Below, one piece after another: positions 43,161 through 54,160 of a stretch of 64,000 nt of DNA. The notes under the pieces were generated by a model. The model made no database searches and was not told the origin of the DNA. It saw nothing but the letters and a program-made list of their open reading frames with translations. The DNA lies in assembly GCA_014218235.1 (NCBI GenBank), contig CM024753.1, positions 187,712,348 through 187,776,347 of the forward strand, in the 5' to 3' direction. Numbering within the stretch: position 1 is the first letter of the stretch; each line of letters starts with the position of its first letter. The DNA comes from Colocasia esculenta (lineage: Eukaryota; Streptophyta; Magnoliopsida; Alismatales; Araceae). The position numbers and the translations under genes were made by a program.

Positions 43161-44105
43161 TCATTTTTCTTTAGCATTGGACAGTCTGCCTTGATATGTC
43201 CAGGCCTTGATATGTCCAGGCTTCTTGCATTCATAGCTAAGTGGCTCATTTCTCTTCTGATCTTTTCCGTCTGGTTTCTTGAGATCTTTGTTTTTCTTGA
43301 AGTACCTCCTACCAGACTGAAACTTCTTCTTCTTGGCCAAGATTCTCTGCAATCTTCTTGACAGCATGGCTTCTTCATCATCACTATTTTTGCTATCTTC
43401 ACTGTTATCCAAGGATTCTTCAGATGAGTCCCCATTAGCTTTAAGCGCATTGGACTGCTTCTTTCTACTGGAGGATTCTCCTAATCTTTCCATATTTATT
43501 TCATGGGCCATGAGAGACCCGATGAGTTTTTCTACTGACATTCTCTTAAGGTCATTAGCTTCTTCGATAGCTGTGACCTTTGCCGTCCATGAAGATGGCA
43601 AGGATCTGAGAATCTTCCTTACCATATCTGCAATCTCATATGACTTTCCTAGACTGGCTAGACCATTAGTGATGTCAGTAAATCGACTAAACATTTGAGT
43701 AATAGACTCACCTGATTGCATTTGAAATCTTTCATACTGAGTGACAAGAATGTCGATTCTTGTCTCCTTTACTTTGTCTGTACCTTCATACGTAATCCTT
43801 AGCTTTTCCCACATTTCCATGGAGGATTTGCATGCTGAGACTCTGTTGAACTCCTTCTTGCTTAGAGCACAACATAGAATGCTCTTAGCTTTACAGTTCA
43901 AGGAGATTTTCTTTCTATCTTCATCTGTCCATTGTGCTTTCTCATTTGTGACGACCAGATCACCTTCTTCCACTATCGACCAGATTTGATAGTCGTGGCC
44001 TTGTAGAAAGTATTCCATCCTGGTCTTCCAATACGTATAATCTTCACCGTCGAACAAAGGAGGTCTGTTGACAGACTGACCTTCGAAGTGACCTTGGGCT
44101 GCCAT
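43161..44105 (-). CDS. E3 gag, N-terminal part (frameshifted)
   Basis: The ATG at 44105 (MAAQGHFEGQSVNRPPLFDG) opens 314 codons with the UBN2-type gag core (YWKTRMEYFLQGHDYQIW, RITYEGTDKVKET, ITNGLASLGKSY) and a basic region. Just inside the first zinc knuckle (YECKKPGHIKA) a 16-bp tandem duplication (CCTTGATATGTCCAGG twice, 43190-43221) shifts the frame. The knuckle also lost its first cysteine (Ser instead). A further shift near 43150 separates it from the rest of gag. The C-terminal half of this gag therefore cannot be made in one piece. Confidence 0.88.
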   Translation of the reverse strand: MAAQGHFEGQSVNRPPLFDGEDYTYWKTRMEYFLQGHDYQIWSIVEEGDLVVTNEKAQWTDEDRKKISLNCKAKSILCCALSKKEFNRVSACKSSMEMWEKLRITYEGTDKVKETRIDILVTQYERFQMQSGESITQMFSRFTDITNGLASLGKSYEIADMVRKILRSLPSSWTAKVTAIEEANDLKRMSVEKLIGSLMAHEINMERLGESSSRKKQSNALKANGDSSEESLDNSEDSKNSDDEEAMLSRRLQRILAKKKKFQSGRRYFKKNKDLKKPDGKDQKRNEPLSYECKKPGHIKAWTYQGRLSNAKEK

Positions 44106-44145
44106 GGATCTTTACTCTTCAGATCGTTGGATCTTGTTCTTTGTC

Positions 44146-44168
44146 GAAGAGACTCGCTCTGATACCAC
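44146..44168 (-). other. E3 primer-binding site
   Basis: On the minus strand AGTGGTATCAGAGCGAG follows the 5' LTR; TGGTATCAGAGC is the exact complement of plant initiator methionine tRNA 3' end. It marks the right LTR as the 5' one. Confidence 0.9.
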
Positions 44169-44169
44169 T

Positions 44170-46379
44170 TGTTGCCCGGTTGGCTAACCCAGAGGGGGGG
44201 GGTGAATGGGTCTTTAAATAAAATTTATCTGATAAAAACCTGAGCTCAAACAAACATAAAGAGTTCTTGGAAGGGATTAGTAATGGTTAGTAAAAGCAAC
44301 AATCACACGATAAAGACAATCACACAACACACAGATTTATCCTGGTTCGGATCTCCTCTCCTTAGGAGTCCTACGTCCAGTCCCTGAGCAACCCTCAGGA
44401 TTTCACTAACTAGGGTACAGTCCCCCTATGGACAAAAACAACCATCCAGCTCAGCTGGTCTTCCTTCACTCCTGAAGGGAACACAACACCCTGGTACCAC
44501 CAGGTCTTCCTTCACTTCCGAAGGGAAAAACACCACCCTGGACACCACCAGGTCTTCCTTCACACACGAAGGGAAGAACACAAGAAAATCTTGAAGGAAA
44601 TGACTAGCCCCTAGATCAAGCTTTTACAAAACTCAATCTGAAGCTACAAGCACTGAGAGTCAAAGATCTACACAATGTGGACTCTCTCAGAACTAATCTA
44701 GCTCTTCCTTGATTTTTCTTCTCACAGCACGAGGAGCTAGGAGCCAAGATCGAAAGGAGAGAATTTCTGGCTCTAGTGATCTTCTGAAGACTTGAAAGTG
44801 GCAGAGTTCTAGACTCTCTTGAATGTCAATAATGACTGTCTTCGGAACTTCGTCTTGTATTTATATCTCCAATTTGAATGAGGATGAAGAGATGACCGTT
44901 GTCTCACAGCTTTGGTGTACGTTAGACTGAAGGATCTGTAGAAACTTCCTGTCGACAGTCTTTTGTTCTTTGGAGCACGCAAAGTGATGAGATCTTTTAG
45001 TTGGCTTGTAGTTCTTTCTGTGTCAGATGTTGTAGGATAGTATATCCTTAAGGTTCTGCAAGGTTGAGCTTTAATGGTAGACAGCTATACTATCTCCAGA
45101 TGTCAATCAACGTTAGAGCAGATAGACACAAATATGGTAGTGACAGTTTATCGTTCTAGAAGATGCATGCAGAGGATACACGAGAATGGAAGATATGTTC
45201 TGTATCCGTGCAGAGATACGTTCAGTCTTTATTAAATGCATGGCAGTCAAACAGACGTGATGCGACTTTGACTATTCAACGTAGCATAAATCAAGGAAAA
45301 CATTTAATTAATGAAAACATGACTTATGCAGTCGTTATGAAAGTCTGATAGAATCGTTATGATCAAGTTGCTGTAGACTCATAAGAAGTCGTTATGATAA
45401 CTTATGAAATCGTTACCACAACCAAGTCATTCTATAACAGATGATATAAGAAATCGTTATGAAACATGGCAAGTCGTTCTGATTCTGAAGAAATCGATAT
45501 GAAACACTTATCAAATCGTTATGAGATGCAAGTCGTTGTAGCTTTCTAAAGAAATCGTTACGATGTCTTACAGAATTGTTATGACGAGCAAGTCGTTATA
45601 ACTCTCTAAAGAAATCGTTACGATGACTTACAGAATCGTTATGACGAGCAAGTCGTTATAACTCTCTAAAGAAATCGTTACGATGACTTACAGAATTGTT
45701 ATGACGAGCAAGTCGTTATAACTCTCTAAAGAAATCGTTACGATGACTTACAGAATCGTTATGACGAGCAAGTCGTTATAACTCTCTAAAGAAATCGTTA
45801 CGATGACTTACAAAATTGTTATGATGAGCAAGTCGTTATAACTCTCTAAAGAAATCGTTACGATGACTTACAGAATCGTTATGACGAGCAAGTCGTTATA
45901 ACTTCTGAAGGAGTCGTTACGATAACTTACAGAGTCGTTATAATGAGCAAGTCGTTATAACTTCTGAAGGAGTCGTTACGATAACTTACAGAGTCGTTAT
46001 AATGAGCAAGTCGTTATAACTTCTGAAGGAGTCGTTACGATAACTTACAGAGTCGTTATAATGAGCAAGTCATTATAACTTCTGAAGGAGTCGTTACGAT
46101 AACTTACAGAGTTGTTATAATATCGACTTGTTTGACACAGCAAGGTTATTCAATCTTTCAAGTAAATCGTTGAACTTGAGAGGAAATCGTTACAGCTAAT
46201 GAAGGAATCGTTATGGCTCTTCTGAGAAATGATGTATGTAAGTACTTACTACAAATGCTTGACTTTCTTTGTGCTTAAGGCTAAATAAAACAAGGTTAGA
46301 AAACTTTTGACAGGTTTTGTTTATCACCAAAATAAGCATGTAATTAATTTAAAAGTATATGGGGATGGACTGTTCATCA
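44170..46379 (-). repeat. E3 5' LTR (2210 bp)
   Basis: Partner of 32772-34999. Differences seen include a G-run of nine versus seven near 44195, a 19-bp loss near 44833, and substitutions such as CAGAATTG for CAGAATCG within the minisatellite. The low overall divergence means a comparatively recent insertion. Confidence 0.93.
45541..46130. repeat. Double minisatellite in E3 5' LTR
   Basis: 60-bp units to ~45900 then 59-bp units to ~46110, as in the left LTR. Units here carry individual substitutions (CAGAATTG, CAAAATTG with ATGATGAGC, GTCATTATAAC, GAGTTGTT), mostly C-to-T or G-to-A. Confidence 0.9.
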
Positions 46380-46384
46380 GAAAG
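46380..46384. other. Target-site duplication of E3, right copy (GAAAG)
   Basis: Exact match to 32767-32771. Confidence 0.92.
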
Positions 46385-46587
46385 GTCTTCCTTGGCTTGG
46401 TGGTCTTGGCTCGTAACTCGGTCAAAATCACCTCGGTGGTCATCTCAACCCGAGCCGACCCATATTACACTCACATTAACAGCATCAAATGAGGGCATAC
46501 CATAGTCACATCGCTTTGCTTGTCACAGATGGCATTGGGAGGAGGAACCACATGGTGTATTCGGACGTGGGTGCTTTGTTTCTTGAG

Positions 46588-46725
46588 AAAAATTTAGTGC
46601 ACTTTCTGGGTAATAAATTTATATGACATCTAACAATTAGATTGTCACTTTATCACTCTCTATGTGAGGGGTGCTATATAAACTTATTACCTACTCAGTG
46701 TAATATGAAAGTGTACTAAAATTTT
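46588..46725. mobile_element. MITE-like hairpin (~138 bp)
   Basis: The left end AAAATTTAGTGCACTTTC pairs with the reverse complement of the right end (AAAATTTTAGTACACTTTC), and an inner GGGTAATAAATTTA pairs with GGTAATAAGTTTA. Small size, AT-richness and terminal repeats fit a MITE. A clear target duplication is not visible in the T-rich flank. Confidence 0.55.
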
Positions 46726-47611
46726 CTTTCTTTCTTTCCGGGACCACTCGATGCTCTTTGCCGTGCAGACACATTCCCTTCCCTCTTTTGTTCGGATGCC
46801 AACCTTTTTGTTTGGATCATATTGGAGGGCCCTCTTATTTTATTCATATAAAAATAGTTCTTCTCTATAACCTGATTTCCTGATCACAACAAAATTTAAC
46901 AGATTAATGGACACCCATCAAAACTTTTCTTTTGGCATTTTTTTATAAAGTTTTTACTATCTCCAAGGAACCTAGCTTTCTTAGGTGCGAGCATTTTAAG
47001 GATTAAAAAGTAATGATAAAAGTCGTCTACATGTTCCTGGAAAGGACCTGTTCTCGGGAGAAGTTAAACTTCTTAAATTCTGACTTAAATGGTGAAATCA
47101 TAAAGTCCAATACCTAATTAAATATATTATAATGTGTGTGCATGTTATATAATCGTCCCCAAGATTTTGTCTGTCTTAATCATCTTGTTACAATTGCATG
47201 AAGAATATTATTTTTCCTGCAAATGGCCGGGCCTTCATAAACTCAGGAGAAAATGACTTAATATTATAAGGAGGGTATTATCCTTCATCGCATGTGTCGC
47301 CATGTTCTGTATATAACTTTTAACCCTTCATTTTATTTTTCTTTCTTAATAAAGTTTGAACTTAGAAAAAAAAAGGAAAAACGAAAAATTCGTTTGACCC
47401 AATATAGTGTGACAGTTCCCTGTGGTCAAAGCGATTTGAGTTTCTTTCCTATTTTTTTAGAAACATTTATTTTAAAATCAATCTTAAAATTAATAATGAT
47501 GTAGGTTATAAAAAATAATTATATTAACAAAAAATAAGAGCTTCTCTCTCTTCTCCGACTAATAATTTTTTTAAATGTACATTATCATATTACAAAATTA
47601 GTCTTATAATA
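46726..47611. other. Intergenic, AT-rich, no gene seen
   Basis: No coding region is recognised. Around 47320-47380, TTTATTTTTCTTTCTTAATAAAGTTTGAACTTAG resembles the tails at 28250 and 31635 and contains a polyadenylation-like AATAAA followed by an A-run, so this may be a third, 3'-end-only copy of the same repeat. Confidence 0.45.
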
Positions 47612-47806
47612 AATATTTTTTTCAATGAAAAGGAACTGCCCAAGTTGACAATACCACTGGTATTTAACAAGCCGCAACGCTCCGTTCGATGTGGCTGTGG
47701 ACGTCTAGATGGCGTTCCAATGTTGGTAGGTGACGAAGTTGGCACCACAAGCATGGGAGCGGCTTCGTACATAGACCTCATCCCCTGGTTACTTACGAAA
47801 AAATAA
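47612..47806 (+). CDS. Exon-like open island, function unknown
   Basis: Within strongly AT-rich sequence a ~170-bp GC-richer island reads open on the plus strand (ELPKLTIPLVFNKPQRS, then VRCGCGRLDGVPMLVGDE, ASYIDLIPWLL) to a TAA at 47804. It could begin at a splice acceptor after the T-rich tract and AATGAAAAG. I recognise no family. The composition jump and clean frame make it the only candidate for host or captured coding sequence in the window. The opposite strand is also open, so the evidence is weak. Confidence 0.3.
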   Translation, partial: NIFFNEKELPKLTIPLVFNKPQRSVRCGCGRLDGVPMLVGDEVGTTSMGAASYIDLIPWLLTKK

Positions 47807-48129
47807 ATAGATTTAGGGATATAAATACAAATATTAGAAATTTTGGATATTTCTTTAATATGAGTATTAAGAAGGGTTCCCCTTGAAATGGGTACCTGTT
47901 CTAATTTAATTGGCTAATTTAACAAAAAAACTAACAAGACAGACCTTATTAATTAGTAATAAGTTCTTATTAGATGCTTTAAAAAATGATGAAAAGTGTT
48001 GGATCCCTACAGTTTTGATGATCACAAAACACTCATTATATTTGCTAACAAGTTTACAAGTTGAATGTAGAAAACATATTATTTTATAAGGGCAAGAGGG
48101 CTTTCAAAGAAGTCCATTTTGGTTCCTGG

Positions 48130-48570
48130 TTAATGGAGTCGACCTCAAGGATATGAAAGAGTCGACCCCAACTGTTCTCAGGTATTCAGAGTCGACACCG
48201 GAGTTGTGAAGGAGTTGACCTCTTAAGGAAAGTAGATGAACTGGGTCATGCGGAGTCGACCCTAGTGTTTCAAAGGAGTCGACCCCGGTTCTGCTCTGCT
48301 GTTTGGAGTCGACCTCCAAATTGTGAAGGAGTTGACCTCCTTTCAGCAGCCTGTCATGCAGCTGATGCAAAGTCGACCCCAACTTGTAAAGGGAGTCGAC
48401 CCAGATCAGGCTCAGTTGTTCAAAGTCGACCCCGGCTCTCTAAAGGAGTCGACCTCCATTCAGAAAATGCTTCTTTGTCCAAAGGGAGTCAGCCTCAACT
48501 TTCATTGGAGTCGACCTCGAGCTGAATTGGAGTCGACGCCAGCAAAAGGTGGAGTCGACCCTGACATGCA
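48130..48570. repeat. GTCGAC palindrome array in E4 LTR
   Basis: About sixteen copies of GAGTCGACC(T/C)C or close variants at 20-40 bp intervals; the core GTCGAC is a perfect palindrome. Several have decayed to GTTGAC. The same array lies at 54675-55105 in the other LTR with differently placed decay. Confidence 0.88.
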
Positions 48571-48651
48571 TATCTGTTCAAAAAGCAACTTTGAACACCT
48601 TTTTGACCAAGACCACTTTCCACACTCTCTCAAACGGCTACTTCTGTGAAA

Positions 48652-48665
48652 GGGCTATAAAAAGG
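48652..48665 (+). promoter_or_regulatory. TATA box of E4 5' LTR
   Basis: GGGCTATAAAAAGG lies just after the palindrome array; the same word occurs at 55194 in the 3' LTR. Confidence 0.75.
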
Positions 48666-49307
48666 ACACCTGGGGGAAACCCTAGGCAAGGAATTTCGTA
48701 GGGAAGAGAGCCACACTCAAGAGTTTCACCTCCAGCTTCTTCTTCCAAGCTTTTTCACCTTCTAGGGCTTACACCTGCTGCATCTTTGAAGAAGGTTCTC
48801 TTTGGAGGAAATCTTTACTGCTTCAGAGCTTCAACAACTTCTGAAGATCTTCCTCACGAGTTGTGCATCTGTTTTTGCTAGTTTTATCTCTCTATCATTA
48901 AGCTTCTTGCTTTGTGTTTGTTGGTGAGCTGGGCACCGCATCAACTAGCTGTGTGTTGTTGAGCTAGGCACCGTGTTAATTAGCGGAGTGTTGGTGAGCT
49001 AGGCACCGTGTTAACTAGTGAAGTGTTGGTGAGCTGGGCACCGCATAAACCAGCGGGTGTGTTCATTTTTTGAGTAGGGAAAATCTCACCATGTTGGTGA
49101 GGACTTGACGTAGGTAGACCAAAGGGGGTCTTACCGAACCAGGATAAATCGGTGTCTCTTTGTGTGCTTGCCTCCTTCTTCCCTCTCATTCTCTCTGTCT
49201 TGCATCATATTTTTATTTCTGCATCAGTTTCCATTGGCCATTCAAGACAAGTTTTTAATAGCCCTATTCACCCCCCTCTAGGGCTAGTCATAGTCTTGAT
49301 CCTTTCA

Positions 49308-49321
49308 TTTGGTATCAGAGC
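49308..49321 (+). other. E4 primer-binding site
   Basis: TTTGGTATCAGAGC lies directly after the LTR; its TGGTATCAGAGC is the exact complement of initiator methionine tRNA. Confidence 0.9.
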
Positions 49322-49330
49322 TTGGTCACT

Positions 49331-51004
49331 AGTTTAAAGGGTTTTACAACCTCTAGTGCATTCACTGAAAGCAACTCCACTAATAGGCCACCTTTGTTCA
49401 ATGGAAATAACTATAGCTATTGGAAAGCTAAGATGACCATCTTTCTGAAAGCTATAGATTATGAGTTGTGGAACATTGTGGAAAAAGGTCCTTATGCTCC
49501 AAAGGAACCTGAAAAGGAGTGGACTCTAGAAATCTATAAAAAGTTGTCTATGAATGCCAAGACAATTAATGATTTATTCTGTGATTTGGATGCTAACGAG
49601 TTTAATCGTGTTTCTATGTGTAGCAGTGAAAAAGAGATTTGGGACAAACTTCAAGTGACCTATGAAGGAACCTATCAAGTTAAAGAAACGAAGATCAACC
49701 TTCTAGTTCACAAGTACGAGCTGTTCAAGATGGAAGAAAATGAGACTATAACTGAGATGTTCAAGTAGTTCACAGACATCACGAATGGGCTCAAAGCCCT
49801 TGGTAAGGAATACTCTATCCCTGAACTTAATAGAAAAATTTTACGATCTTTGTCTATGTCTTGGAATCTCAAAGTAACAGCTATTGAAGAGGCAAAAGAC
49901 CTCTCAAGAATCTCCTTGGATGCACTCATAGGATCTCTAATGACCTATGAGATTAATATATCGAGGGACATAGATGACTCTAAGAAGAAAAAGAGTCTTG
50001 CCCTCAAAGCTACTAATGTGCTAAATGAGTGTGACAGTGACAATAGCGATGAAGAGATCGATGATGAAGAAATTGCCTTAATGACAAGGCAATTCAAGAA
50101 GTTTCTGAACAGACGTCGATCCAACTTCAACCCAAGAAACAAAAGATTTCAGAAGAAAAATCAAGCTAAAGGGGAAACCTCCAAGAGTGAGGAAGTCACA
50201 TGCTTCGAGTGCAAAAAACTGGGACATATCCGTCCTGAATGTCCAGAACTTAAAAAGAAAAAGGCATACACCAAGGGAAATGGTAAGACAGCAAAGAAGA
50301 AGGCCCTTGCTGCATGGAGTGATGAAGACATCTTTATAGAAGAAGAAAGTGAAGAAGAAATTGCCAACTTATGTCTCATGGCCAAATCTGACCATGAGAA
50401 GGTAAATTTTGAAACCTTTACATTTGAAGAACTTCATGATGACTTTAATGAGCTATATGAAAAATTCGTTGAATGCAAACTTGAAAATAAAAGTTTAAAG
50501 AACATTGATTTAATGACTCAAGAATTGAATGTATTTCGTTTACATGAATGTGAAAATGTTGATACAGTAGTAAACGAGAATATATTGCTTAAGAAAAAGA
50601 TTGAAACTTTAGAAGAACAAATTCCTAGTTTGAGAAATAATTGTTCTAACCTTCAAAAGGAAATAGATAAATTAAAAAGTATCTTGTCTACATTTGTGCG
50701 TGGTCGTGATAATTTAGATGTTATTCTTGGTAGCACAAAAGGGTTCTTTAGAAAAGAAGGAATTGGATTCATCCCTCACAAGTTAAAATCTAAAACTGGA
50801 ACTTCTTTTGTTGGAGCTAAGTTATCTAGTACTCCTTTCTCAACATGCAACTATTGCGGCAAAAAGGGACATAAAATTCAGAGTTGTTGGTTCCAACAGA
50901 ACATCCACAAGATCAAAACAATGTGGGTGCCAAAGGAAACAACCAAAAGTTGGACTAACATGAATGGAGCCAAGCAAATCTGGGTACCAAGAAATCAAGT
51001 GTAA
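49331..51004 (+). pseudogene. E4 gag
   Basis: A single frame runs to 51004 with one internal TAG at 49766 (MFK stop FTDITNG). No ATG is visible at the expected start, where GFTTSSAF follows an AAG; the first in-frame ATG is 49433, after the conserved NRPPLFNGNNYSYWK. The UBN2-type core covers ~49370-49950. Two zinc knuckles follow, CFECKKLGHIRPEC (~50205) and CNYCGKKGHKIQSC (~50850), separated by a coiled coil. Length and layout equal those of intact Sirevirus gag; apart from the missing start and the one stop it is well kept. Confidence 0.88.
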
Positions 51005-51040
51005 AACTTCTTGTTTTTGCAGGGCTACAATGGTTCGATG

Positions 51041-54000
51041 AATAAATAATGGTATTTGGATAGTGGGTGCTCTCGGCACATGACTGGAGACAAATCTCAA
51101 TTTTCCAGTCTTGAAAAGAAAAACAATGGAAACGTGACTTTTGGAGACAACATCAAAGGAAGAGTAATAGGTATTGGAAACATTGGTAAAACACCCTCTA
51201 CTAGCATTGAGCATGTGTTATTTGTAGATGGATTAAAACATAATTTGCTCAGTATTAGTCAACTTTGTGATAAAGGGTTTAAAGTTGCTTTTCATGCATC
51301 TCACTACATGTTAACTGATAATATCTCGAATGAAATCAAGTTTGTAGGCAATCGAAATGGAAATGTTTATACCGTTAATCTAGATAAATTGGATGAGAAG
51401 GAGATTTTCTTTGTAGCAAATAACTCCAACCCATGGCTTTGGCACCGAAGGTTAGGCCATGCTAGCTTTAGAATCATTTCCAAATTGTCTAGACGTGAGC
51501 TTGTGGTCGGGTTGCCTAAACTAAATTTTGATTCAAATGGGGTTTGTGATGCCTGTGCCAAAGGTAAGCAAACTCGAACTTCATTCAAACCCAAAAATAT
51601 TGTTTCTACCTCTCGGCCTTTGCAACTCTTGCATCTTGATTTGTTTAGTCCGACAAGAACTGCTAGTTTAGGCGGTAAGCGCTATGGTTTTGTGATCGTT
51701 GATGATTTCTCTCGATTTACATGGGTTTTGTATTTAGCTCATAAAAGTGATGCCTTAACTGAATTCATAAAATTCTGTAAGAAGGTTCAAAATGATAATG
51801 GTTATGTCATTAATGCTATTCGTAGCGATCATGGTAAGGAATTTAAAAATTTACAGTTTAATTCTTTTTGTGATGATGAAGGGTTCAATCATAATTTCTC
51901 TGCTCCGAGAACTCCTCAGCAAAATGGTGTAGCTAAGAGGAAAAATCGGACTTTGATCGATATGGCCCGAACTATGCTATGTGAATCTATTTTGCCTAGA
52001 TATTTTTAGGTTGAAGCCATTAATACTGCATGCTATATCACTAACCGTTGTTTAATTAGACCTTTGTTGCATAAGACTCCATATGAACTTTATAAAGGCA
52101 GAAAACCAAACATCTTCTACTTCAAGTCATTCGGGTGCAAATGCTTCATTTTGGTAAATGGCAAAGAGGACATATATAGGTAAGTTTGATCCTCAAAGCG
52201 ACGAAGGTATATTTGTTGGTTATTCATCTCATTCTAAAGCTTTTCGTGTATTCAACAAGAAAATATTAGTTGTAGAAGAATCCATTCATGTAATCTTTGA
52301 TGAGACTAACCATAATGCTAGAAAAAGAAATGATGATGATGATGATGCAGAAATCATGAAGGATCAAGATTTAACCATATATGATTTAGATCTCACGGAG
52401 CCTAGTACAGAAGCAATGGATGATCCTACCCAACTTGTTGGTGAAGAAAAAGAAAAGGAAGATCCTCCACTTGAGGAACTTCAAGTGCCTTCTACAAATG
52501 ATGAATTACCCCGAGCATGGAAGATCATGTCAAGTCACCCAATCGGTAATGTAATAGGTGATCCTTCATCCGGTATGCGAATTCGAAAAACTCAATATCA
52601 GTGTGATTATATTGCTTTTATTTCTCAATTTGAACCAAAAAATGTTGATGAAGCCCTTCTTGATGAACATTGGTCTATTGCTATGCTTGAGGAACTAAAC
52701 CAGTTTGAGAGGAACAAAGTGTGGACATTGTCTCCTCGTCTGAATGACCATCCCGTAATCGGAACCAAGTGGATTTTTCGAAACAAACTTGATGAATCCG
52801 GTGTGGTAACTCAGAACAAAGCTCGTTTAGTTGCCCAAGGATACTCTCAAGAAGAAGGGATAGATTATGATGAGACCTTTGCACCGGTTGCTAGACTTGA
52901 AGCCATTAGGATTCTATTAGCATTCGCTTGCTCTAGAAATTTTAAATTATTTCAAATGGATGTTAAAAGTGTGTTTCTTAATGGTTTCATATAAGAGAAA
53001 GTCTCTGTAGAGCAACCACCTGGGTTTGAGGATCCAAATTTCCCAAACTATGTTTTTTGTCTTCATAAAGCTCTATATGGTCTTAAGTAAGCACCGCGTG
53101 CATGGTATGAGAGATTGAGTCAATTTCTTATTCAACATGATTTTAAGCATAGTTTTGTTGACTCAACTCTATTCATAAAGTGTGTTGGTTCAGATATTTT
53201 ACTTGTTTAAATATATGTGGATGATATTGTGTTTGGCTCTACTAAAGAAAAATTGTGCAAGGATTTTTCCGAGTTGATGCAGGGGGAGTTCGAGATGAGC
53301 ATGATGGGTGAGCTTAACTTCTTTCTCGGACTTCAGATAAAGCAAGGTCAAGATGGCATCTTTGTAAGTCAATCAAAGTATACAAAAGAACTGCTAAAGA
53401 AATATGGGTTCAGCAAAACCAGCCTCTTCCAATACCTATGTCTACAACAACAAAATTGGATAATGATGAGCTTGGTAAGCCTGTTGACTCTAAGCTCTAT
53501 CGAGGTATGATCGGATCTCTACTTTACTTAACTGTAAGTAGGCCCGATATATTATTTAGTGTTTGCGTGCGTGCGAGATTTCAAAGCTCGCCCAAACAAT
53601 CGCACTTAATTACTGTTAAACAATTTTTTTGGTATCTTGCTTCCTCGATTGACTATGGTTTATGGTATCCCAAATGTTGTTCTTTTGACTTGGTGGGTTA
53701 CACCGATGCGGATTATGCTGGGTGTAAAGTTGATCGAAAGAGCACAAGCGGGACTTGTCATTTCTTGGGAGGTTGCCTCATTTCCTAGTCCTCAAAGAAA
53801 TAAAATTTTGTTGCTCTCTCGACAACTGAAGCCGAGTATATCGCAGTCGGGAGTTGTTGCACCCAAGCACTTTGGATTAAACACCAAGTAGAAGACTATG
53901 TGATGTGTTTATCTAAAATTCCGTTGCTTTGCGATACTACAAGTGCCATAAATTTAACTAAAAATCCTGTTCAACATTCTCGCACTAAGCATATTGAAGT

Positions 54001-54160
54001 ACGCCATCATTTTATTAGAGATCATGTCTCTAGGGGTGATATTGAATTAAATTTTATCGACACCACACATCAATTGGCTGATATTTTCACTAAATCGTTG
54101 TGCGAAGACCGATTTACTTCGATGCGCCGTGAATTAGGCATGTGTTCATCTTCTTCATAA
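51041..54160 (+). pseudogene. E4 Copia pol
   Basis: The complete Sirevirus order is visible: protease DSGCSRHMTG (~51060), GAG-pre-integrase WHRRLGH, integrase core with IRSDHGKEF and PRTPQQNG, reverse transcriptase with YVDD (~53214), RNase H with YTDADYAGC and LCDTTSAINL. Breaks: TAG 52007 (Trp site), frameshift ~52160, TAA 52992, TAA 53088 and 53208 (Gln sites), frameshift ~53430, TAG 53786 (Trp site), TAA 53801 (Gln site). Comparison with E3 pol shows most stops replace Gln or Trp. The catalytic YVDD survives. Confidence 0.92.

Larger units (their letters stand above)
32772..46379 (-). mobile_element. E3: complete Copia/Sirevirus element, minus strand (13.6 kb)
   Basis: LTRs 32772-34999 (3') and 44170-46379 (5') are close in sequence and flanked by perfect GAAAG. 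On the minus strand the order is 5' LTR, initiator-tRNA primer site, gag, pol, a long extra ORF, repeated polypurine tracts, 3' LTR: the Sirevirus plan. Pol is open over its full 1025 codons; gag and the extra ORF each carry small lesions. It is the youngest-looking and least damaged element here, and it sits inside a solo LTR. Confidence 0.95.
32149..46481. mobile_element. Solo LTR (gypsy-like, ~720 bp) split by E3
   Basis: The outer parts 32149-32771 and 46380-46481 join into a ~720-bp sequence starting TGATACGAGG and ending CATTAACA, flanked by exact GCATC duplications (32144-32148 and 46482-46486). It holds a TATA box (CTCTATAAAAGAGACAG near 32581) and CGGCTAAG/CCGAC-rich words. No internal coding region accompanies it, so it is a solo LTR left by recombination. 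Assignment to gypsy rests on general look only. Confidence 0.8.
47997..49307 (+). repeat. E4 5' LTR (1311 bp)
   Basis: It contains ~16 GAGTCGACC-type words (48130-48570), a TATA box at 48655 (GGGCTATAAAAAGG), and a short direct repeat TTGGTGAGCTGGGCACCG around 48920-49050. It matches the 3' LTR closely and is the same length. Confidence 0.94.

Noticed and set aside
43333..43989. Plus-strand ORFs across E3 gag
   Set aside because: Antisense shadows of the gag frame; the Ser/Leu-rich composition mirrors its Lys/Glu codons.
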